Assembly (NCBI GenBank): GCA_964035795.1
Contig: CAXIVU010000259.1
Location: forward strand, 62,001 to 126,000
DNA from: Pterobdella sp. o SKG-2022
Lineage: Eukaryota > Annelida > Clitellata > Hirudinida > Piscicolidae
Length of the DNA stretch: 64,000 bases
Reading direction: 5' to 3'
Below, piece after piece: positions 60,001-64,000 of this stretch (position 1 is the stretch's first letter; each line of letters starts with the position of its first letter). The notes below the pieces were generated by a model. The model was not told where the DNA came from. It saw only the letters and a list, made by a program, of their open reading frames with translations, and made no database searches. The position numbers were made by a program, and so were the translations under genes.

Positions 60001-63000
60001 ACAATAACTGTAACAACAACTTCATTGGCTACAGCTACAACAGTTTCGACAACGATTGCAACATCAACGCAAACAACAACTGTTATTATGACAACAACGA
60101 CAGAAATGTTGTCTAAATCTACGCCAACAGTTACTACTGTAGAAACAACAACGCCAACTACAATTTCTGTAACAACAACTTCATTGGCTACAGCTACAAC
60201 AGTTTCGACAACGATTGCAACATCAACGCAAACAACAACTGTTATTATGACAACAACGACAGAAATGTTGTCTAAATCTACGCCAACAGTTACTACTGTA
60301 GAAACAACAACGCCAACTACAATAACTGTAACAACAACTTCATTGGCTACAGCTACAACAGTTTCGACAACGATTGCAACATCAACGCAAACAACAACTG
60401 TTATTATGACAACAACGACAGAAATGTTGTCTAAATCTACGCCAACAGTTACTACTGTAGAAACAACAACGCCAACTACAATAACTGTAACAACAACTTC
60501 ATTGGCTACAGCTACAACAGTTTCGACAACGATTGCAACATCAACGCAAACAACAACTGTTATTATGACAACAACGACAGAAATGTTGTCTAAATCTACG
60601 CCAACAGTTACTACTGTAGAAACAACAACGCCAACTACAATAACTGTAACAACAACTTCATTGGCTACAGCTACAACAGTTTCGACAACGATTGCAACAT
60701 CAACGCAAACAACAACTGTTATTATGACAACAACGACAGAAATGTTGTCTAAATCTACGCCAACAGTTACTACTGTAGAAACAACAACGCCAACTACAAT
60801 AACTGTAACAACAACTTCATTGGCTACAGCTACAACAGTTTCGACAACGATTGCAACATCAACGCAAACAACAACTGTTATTATGACAACAACGACAGAA
60901 ATGTTGTCTAAATCTACGCCAACAGTTACTACTGTAGAAACAACAACGCCAACTACAATAACTGTAACAACAACTTCATTGGCTACAGCTACAACAGTTT
61001 CGACAACGATTGCAACATCAACGCAAACAACAACTGTTATTATGACAACAACGACAGAAATGTTGTCTAAATCTACGCCAACAGTTACTACTGTAGAAAC
61101 AACAACGCCAACTACAATAACTGTAACAACAACTTCATTGGCTACAGCTACAACAGTTTCGACAACGATTGCAACATCAACGCAAACAACAACTGTTATT
61201 ATGACAACAACGACAGAAATGTTGTCTAAATCTACGCCAACAGTTACTACTGTAGAAACAACAACGCCAACTACAATAACTGTAACAACAACTTCATTGG
61301 CTACAGCTACAACAGTTTCGACAACGATTGCAACATCAACGCAAACAACAACTGTTATTATGACAACAACGACAGAAATGTTGTCTAAATCTACGCCAAC
61401 AGTTACTACTGTAGAAACAACAACGCCAACTACAATAACTGTAACAACAACTTCATTGGCTACAGCTACAACAGTTTCGACAACGATTGCAACATCAACG
61501 CAAACAACAACTGTTATTATGACAACAACGACAGAAATGTTGTCTAAATCTACGCCAACAGTTACTACTGTAGAAACAACAACGCCAACTACAATAACTG
61601 TAACAACAACTTCATTGGCTACAGCTACAACAGTTTCGACAACGATTGCAACATCAACGCAAACAACAACTGTTATTATGACAACAACGACAGAAATGTT
61701 GTCTAAATCTACGCCAACAGTTACTACTGTAGAAACAACAACGCCAACTACAATAACTGTAACAACAACTTCATTGGCTACAGCTACAACAGTTTCGACA
61801 ACGATTGCAACATCAACGCAAACAACAACTGTTATTATGACAACAACGACAGAAATGTTGTCTAAATCTACGCCAACAGTTACTACTGTAGAAACAACAA
61901 CGCCAACTACAATAACTGTAACAACAACTTCATTGGCTACAGCTACAACAGTTTCGACAACGATTGTAACATCAACGCAAACAACAACTGTTATTATGAC
62001 AACAACGACAGAAATGTTGTCTAAATCTACGCCAACAGTTACTACTGTAGAAACAACAACGCCAACTACAATAACTGTAAGAACAACTTCATTGGCTACA
62101 GCTACAACAGTTTCGACAACGATTGCAACATCAACGCAAACAACAACTGTTATTATGACAACAACGACAGAAATGTTGTCTAAATCTACGCCAACAGTTA
62201 CTACTGTAGAAACAACAACGCCAACTACAATAACTGTAACAACAACTTCATTGGCTACAGCTACAACAGTTTCGACAACGATTGCAACATCAACGCAAAC
62301 AACAACTGTTATTATGACAACAACGACAGAAATGTTGTCTAAATCTACGCCAACAGTTACTACTGTAGAAACAACAACGCCAACTACAATAACTGTAACA
62401 ACAACTTCATTGGCTACAGCTACAACAGTTTCGACAACGATTGCAACATCAACGCAAACAACAACTGTTATTATGACAACAACGACAGAAATGTTGTCTA
62501 AATCTACGCCAACAGTTACTACTGTAGAAACAACAACGCCAACTACAATTTCTGTAACAACAACTTCATTGGCTACAGCTACAACAGTTTCGACAACGAT
62601 TGCAACATCAACGCAAACAACAACTGTTATTATGACAACAACGACAGAAATGTTGTCTAAATCTACGCCAACAGTTACTACTGTAGAAACAACAACGCCA
62701 ACTACAATTTCTGTAACAACAACTTCATTGGCTACAGCTACAACAGTTTCGACAACGATTGCAACATCAACGCAAACAACAACTGTTATTATGACAACAA
62801 CGACAGAAATGTTGTCTAAATCTACGCCAACAGTTACTACTGTAGAAACAACAACGCCAACTACAATAACTGTAAGAACAACTTCATTGGCTACAGCTAC
62901 AACAGTTTCGACAACGATTGCAACATCAACGCAAACAACAACTGTTATTATGACAACAACGACAGAAATGTTGTCTAAATCTACGCCAACAGTTACTACT

Positions 63001-64000
63001 GTAGAAACAACAACGCCAACTACAATAACTGTAACAACAACTTCATTGGCTACAGCTACAACAGTTTCGACAACGATTGCAACATCAACGCAAACAACAA
63101 CTGTTATTATGACAACAACGACAGAAATGTTGTCTAAATCTACGCCAACAGTTACTACTGTAGAAACAACAACGCCAACTACAATAACTGTAACAACAAC
63201 TTCATTGGCTACAGCTACAACAGTTTCGACAACGATTGCAACATCAACGCAAACAACAACTGTTATTATGACAACAACGACAGAAATGTTGTCTAAATCT
63301 ACGCCAACAGTTACTACTGTAGAAACAACAACGCCAACTACAATAACTGTAACAACAACTTCATTGGCTACAGCTACAACAGTTTCGACAACGATTGCAA
63401 CATCAACGCAAACAACAACTGTTATTATGACAACAACGACAGAAATGTTGTCTAAATCTACGCCAACAGTTACTACTGTAGAAACAACAACGCCAACTAC
63501 AATAACTGTAACAACAACTTCATTGGCTACAGCTACAACAGTTTCGACAACGATTGCAACATCAACGCAAACAACAACTGTTATTATGACAACAACGACA
63601 GAAATGTTGTCTAAATCTACGCCAACAGTTACTACTGTAGAAACAACAACGCCAACTACAATAACTGTAACAACAACTTCATTGGCTACAGCTACAACAG
63701 TTTCGACAACGATTGCAACATCAACGCAAACAACAACTGTTATTATGACAACAACGACAGAAATGTTGTCTAAATCTACGCCAACAGTTACTACTGTAGA
63801 AACAACAACGCCAACTACAATAACTGTAACAACAACTTCATTGGCTACAGCTACAACAGTTTCGACAACGATTGCAACATCAACGCAAACAACAACTGTT
63901 ATTATGACAACAACGACAGAAATGTTGTCTAAATCTACGCCAACAGTTACTACTGTAGAAACAACAACGCCAACTACAATAACTGTAACAACAACTTCAT
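1..64000 (+). CDS. Giant threonine-rich repeat protein, internal fragment (mucin-like, function unknown)
   Basis: Frame 1 is open from base 1 to the end (21,333 codons), with no start or stop assignable, so this is an internal piece of something longer. Each 53-residue unit begins EMLSKSTPTV and ends TVIMTTTT. It holds about 27 Thr, 5 Ser, 5 Val, 3 Ala, 3 Ile, 2 each of Glu, Met, Leu and Pro, and one Lys and one Gln. Cys, Gly and aromatic residues are absent, so no globular or disulphide domain is expected. Thr/Ser/Pro-rich repeats of this kind are typical of O-glycosylated mucins and surface stalks; that role is inference. The consensus has no N-glycosylation sequon. Frames 2 and 3 stop in every unit (TAG at the Thr12/Val13 junction, TAA at the Ser4/Lys5 junction). 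In favour of coding: unit length divisible by three, no indel and no stop in 402 copies. Against: substitutions are mostly amino-acid changing and a reverse frame is open too. Met2 and Met49 recur in frame in every unit, so no start can be chosen. Confidence 0.7.
6520..9063 (+). repeat. Nine-unit (1,431 bp) duplication, copies 42-48 and 51-57
   Basis: Rare markers recur nine units apart. The silent ACA to ACT change at codon 9 is in copies 42 and 51. The silent ACG to ACA change at codon 52 is in copies 47 and 56. Leu27 (TCA to TTA) is in 42/51, 43/52, 47/56 and 48/57. Copies 45 and 54 differ (Ile-Thr/Ser27 against Ile-Ser/Leu27), and the match ends after copy 57, so later exchange has patched the duplicate. 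Confidence 0.85.
8746..12243 (+). repeat. Eleven-unit (1,749 bp) tandem duplication, copies 56-66 and 67-77
   Basis: Copies 56-66 (8746-10494) and 67-77 (10495-12243) match unit by unit. Leu27 is present in 56/67, 57/68, 58/69, 60/71, 61/72, 62/73 and 63/74 and absent in 59/70. The silent ACG to ACA at codon 52 is in 56 and 67. ATT TCT is in 61 and 72. The one difference I see is at 65/76, where copy 65 reads ATT TCT and copy 76 reads ATT ACT. Leu27 is not seen again after copy 74. Confidence 0.9.
12085..17331 (+). repeat. Homogenised block of 33 nearly identical units (copies 77-109)
   Basis: Every copy has ATA ACT at codons 21-22, Ser27, Ala31 and Val34. The only difference I found is Met2 to Lys (ATG to AAG) at 13837 in copy 88. 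It directly follows the variable Leu27 region and directly precedes the Ile34/Lys52 marker at 17431. This long invariant stretch suggests recent amplification of a single unit type. Confidence 0.9.
17332..19557 (+). repeat. Eight-unit (1,272 bp) spaced duplication, copies 110-115 and 118-123
   Basis: Copies 110 and 118 both carry Val34 to Ile (GTT to ATT, at 17431 and 18703) and Thr52 to Lys (ACG to AAG). The copies after them, 111 and 119, both carry Glu14 to Lys (GAA to AAA, at 17530 and 18802). Plain units fill the rest. The marker spacing is exactly 1,272 bp, eight units. Confidence 0.85.
21466..24009 (+). repeat. Eight-unit (1,272 bp) tandem duplication, copies 136-143 and 144-151
   Basis: Paired markers eight units apart are: Asp31 in 136/144, Lys14 in 137/145, Ile26 with Asp31 in 139/147, Ile26 with Lys30 in 140/148 (AAA at 22189 and 23461), and Arg24 in 142/150. 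The only difference I see is Pro8 to Leu (CCA to CTA) in copy 146, which copy 138 lacks, so it arose after the duplication. Confidence 0.92.
25282..25758 (+). repeat. Three-unit cassette, copies 160-162, with a distant twin at copies 194-196
   Basis: Copy 160 carries Ser37 and Lys52, copy 161 carries Asn46 (ACT to AAT) and copy 162 carries the silent GTA to GTG change at codon 23. The same three-step series occurs at copies 194-196 (30688-31164), 34 units or 5,406 bp away. Asn46 is not seen elsewhere, so the two cassettes share an origin, either by a larger block duplication or by transfer between distant parts of the array. Confidence 0.8.
28621..30846 (+). repeat. Nine-unit (1,431 bp) spaced duplication, copies 181-185 and 190-194
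   Basis: Matching pairs are: silent TCA to TCT at codon 27 in 181/190; Ser37 (ACG to TCG) with Leu47 (GTT to CTT) in 182/191; Ile30 in 183/192; Ser37 with Lys52 in 185/194. Copy 184 has a private Thr33 to Ile change that 193 lacks. The match breaks at 186/195 (Leu41 against Asn46). Confidence 0.88.
33550..34503 (+). repeat. Six-unit block, first instance (copies 212-217)
   Basis: The 954-bp series is: (1) Ile-Ser with Ile26 and Asp31; (2) Ile-Thr with Lys50; (3) Ile-Ser with Lys42; (4) Ile-Ser with Ile26 and Asp31; (5) Ile-Ser plain; (6) Ile-Thr with Ile34 and Lys52. It recurs at copies 238-243, 257-262, 296-301 and 310-315. The preceding copies 209-211 (Lys50, Lys42, plain) resemble its front half. 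Confidence 0.92.
34027..36570 (+). repeat. Perfect-looking eight-unit tandem duplication, copies 215-222 and 223-230
   Basis: Both 1,272-bp halves (34027-35298 and 35299-36570) run: Ile26+Asp31; Ile-Ser plain; Ile34+Lys52; Ile-Ser; Ile-Thr; Ile-Ser; Ile-Ser with Lys42; Ile-Thr. I saw no difference between the halves by eye, making this one of the most recent block duplications in the window. Confidence 0.9.
37684..38637 (+). repeat. Six-unit block, second instance (copies 238-243)
   Basis: Same order as copies 212-217: Asp31, Lys50 (37990), Lys42, Asp31, plain, Ile34+Lys52. It is followed by Ile-Ser, Ile-Thr, Ile-Thr and a Lys51 unit (copy 247). That tail recurs after the Ile34/Lys52 unit of copy 284, 41 units downstream, ending in the Lys51 unit of copy 288. 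Confidence 0.92.
39433..41181 (+). repeat. Four-unit (636 bp) period, copies 249-259
   Basis: The triplet Asp31, Lys50, Lys42 appears three times in a row at copies 249-251, 253-255 and 257-259. Single Ile-Thr spacers stand between them (252 plain, 256 with Arg24). The Lys50 codons lie at 39739, 40375 and 41011, exactly 636 bp apart. The third triplet is also the front half of the six-unit block at 40705. Confidence 0.92.
40705..41658 (+). repeat. Six-unit block, third instance (copies 257-262)
   Basis: Asp31, Lys50 (41011), Lys42, Asp31, Ile-Ser plain, Ile34+Lys52. With the preceding copies 253-256 it forms a ten-unit (1,590 bp) block from 40069 that recurs at 46270-47859 and 48496-50085, apart from the private Arg24 in copy 256. 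Confidence 0.92.
42613..44043 (+). repeat. Rearranged four- and five-unit cassettes, copies 269-277
   Basis: The order is Asp31 (with a private Glu14 to Gln change in copy 269), Lys50, Lys42, plain, Asp31, Asp31, Lys50, Lys42, plain. The doubled Asp31 unit (copies 273-274) shifts the Lys50 spacing from four to five units (42919 to 43714, 795 bp). This is what an unequal exchange misaligned by one unit would leave. Confidence 0.85.
46270..47859 (+). repeat. Ten-unit block (1,590 bp), copies 292-301, containing the fourth six-unit block
   Basis: Asp31, Lys50 (46576), Lys42, plain, then the six-unit series Asp31, Lys50 (47212), Lys42, Asp31, plain, Ile34+Lys52 at 46906-47859. It matches copies 253-262 and 306-315 in order. 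It is followed at once by a Lys51 unit (copy 302), unlike the other two. Confidence 0.92.
48496..50085 (+). repeat. Ten-unit block (1,590 bp), copies 306-315, containing the fifth six-unit block
   Basis: Same order as copies 292-301, 14 units (2,226 bp) downstream, with Lys50 at 48802 and 49438. One difference: copy 312, the Lys42 unit, also carries Asp31, without the Ile26 that usually goes with it. Confidence 0.92.
52312..54696 (+). repeat. Homogenised block of 15 identical-looking units (copies 330-344)
   Basis: All copies have the Ile-Thr, Ser27, Ala31 consensus with no difference visible by eye. It is bounded upstream by an Ile-Ser unit (copy 329) and downstream by copy 345, which has private Ala37 (54805) and Leu48 changes, followed by an Arg24 unit. 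Confidence 0.85.
60262..61851 (+). repeat. Homogenised block of 10 identical-looking units (copies 380-389)
   Basis: Consensus Ile-Thr units with no difference seen. The block is bounded by an Ile-Ser unit (copy 379) and by copy 390, which carries a private Ala39 to Val change at 61966. Copy 391 carries Arg24. Confidence 0.82.

Larger units (their letters stand above)
1..64000 (+). repeat. 159-bp tandem array, 402.5 copies, fills the window
   Basis: The sequence repeats head to tail every 159 bp from the GAAATGTTGTC at base 1. Copy n starts at 1 + 159(n-1), and the last, partial copy starts at 63919. Copies differ by substitutions only; I saw no insertion or deletion. The consensus unit has A 65, C 40, T 34 and G 20 (GC about 38%), a strong A+C excess on this strand. 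Common variant sites, by codon in the unit, are: 21-22 (ATT TCT or ATA ACT), 24 (Thr or Arg), 26 (Thr or Ile), 27 (Ser or Leu), 31 (Ala or Asp), 34 (Val or Ile), 41 (Ser or Leu), 42, 50, 51 and 52 (Thr or Lys). Neighbouring copies differ at only a few bases, so the array is young or continually homogenised. Both ends run off the window. Confidence 0.99.

Noticed and set aside
1..64000. Minus-strand open reading frame spanning the window, Val-rich product
   Set aside because: It is a composition shadow: the phase is open because the forward repeat lacks Tyr, C-ending codons and CA codons after NNT. There is no independent support, and the Thr-rich forward product resembles known repeat-protein composition better.
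1..64000. CRISPR array
   Set aside because: Units are contiguous with no unique spacers, and the whole 159 bp is conserved, unlike a short repeat alternating with variable spacers.
1..64000. Pure ACA trinucleotide microsatellite
   Set aside because: Runs of ACA are at most a few codons long and interrupted at fixed places. The real period is 159 bp, although the unit may have arisen from an ACA-rich seed.
1..64000. Assembly artefact producing the entire array
   Set aside because: Private single-copy changes (for example copies 1, 127, 146, 157, 184, 269, 345 and 390) and many marker orders are not what simple looping of one unit gives. Local false duplications remain possible.
1..64000. Promoters, ribosome-binding sites, terminators, introns or RNA genes inside the array
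   Set aside because: Any motif would recur every 159 bp in all copies, so isolated matches carry no weight, and nothing unit-independent was seen.
1..64000. Transposon or retroelement remnant
   Set aside because: No terminal repeats, target-site duplications, transposase or reverse transcriptase motifs; the array is uniform from edge to edge.

Overview
The whole 64,000-base window is one uninterrupted tandem array. The unit is exactly 159 bp (53 codons), and there are 402 complete copies plus 82 bases of the next. The register never slips: a unit begins at 1 + 159(n-1) for every copy I followed, and every 20th unit (1, 3181, 6361 ... 63601) was checked explicitly. I found no unique sequence, other gene, RNA gene, mobile element or flank. 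The array enters at base 1 and leaves at base 64000, so its true length, start and end lie outside the window.

Frame 1 of the + strand is open throughout (21,333 codons, no stop seen). It would encode a giant, low-complexity, threonine-rich repeat protein: about 27 of 53 residues are Thr, and Thr+Ser+Pro make up about 64%. The consensus has no Cys, Gly, His, Tyr, Trp, Phe, Asn, Asp or Arg. At about 5.4 kDa per unit the window alone encodes about 2.2 MDa of polypeptide. This looks like the PTS-rich central region of a mucin-like or cell-surface/secreted protein, but no recognisable domain, signal peptide or anchor is present, so function is not assigned. The other two forward frames stop in every unit. 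One reverse frame is also open throughout, for a compositional reason explained in the findings.

The array has clear higher-order structure. At 1-12 kb it is a mosaic of Ser27/Leu27 and Ile-Ser/Ile-Thr copies with 9-unit and 11-unit duplications. At 12.1-17.3 kb 33 copies are almost identical. At 17.3-32 kb there are 8-unit and 9-unit block duplications. At 33-50 kb a recurrent six-unit block (Asp31, Lys50, Lys42, Asp31, plain, Ile34/Lys52) appears five times, often within 4-, 8- and 10-unit periods. At 52.3-54.7 and 60.3-61.9 kb there are two more homogenised blocks. This is the expected signature of unequal crossover and gene conversion at several nested scales.

The organism cannot be named. 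GC of the unit is about 38%. No consensus codon ends in C. CpG is not depleted, which argues against a heavily methylated vertebrate genome. No ribosome-binding site, operon or intron is visible. A eukaryote is my weak preference because of the length and the mucin-like composition, but giant bacterial surface proteins are not excluded. The main competing reading is a 159-bp satellite whose open frame is incidental; the evidence for each is set out below.
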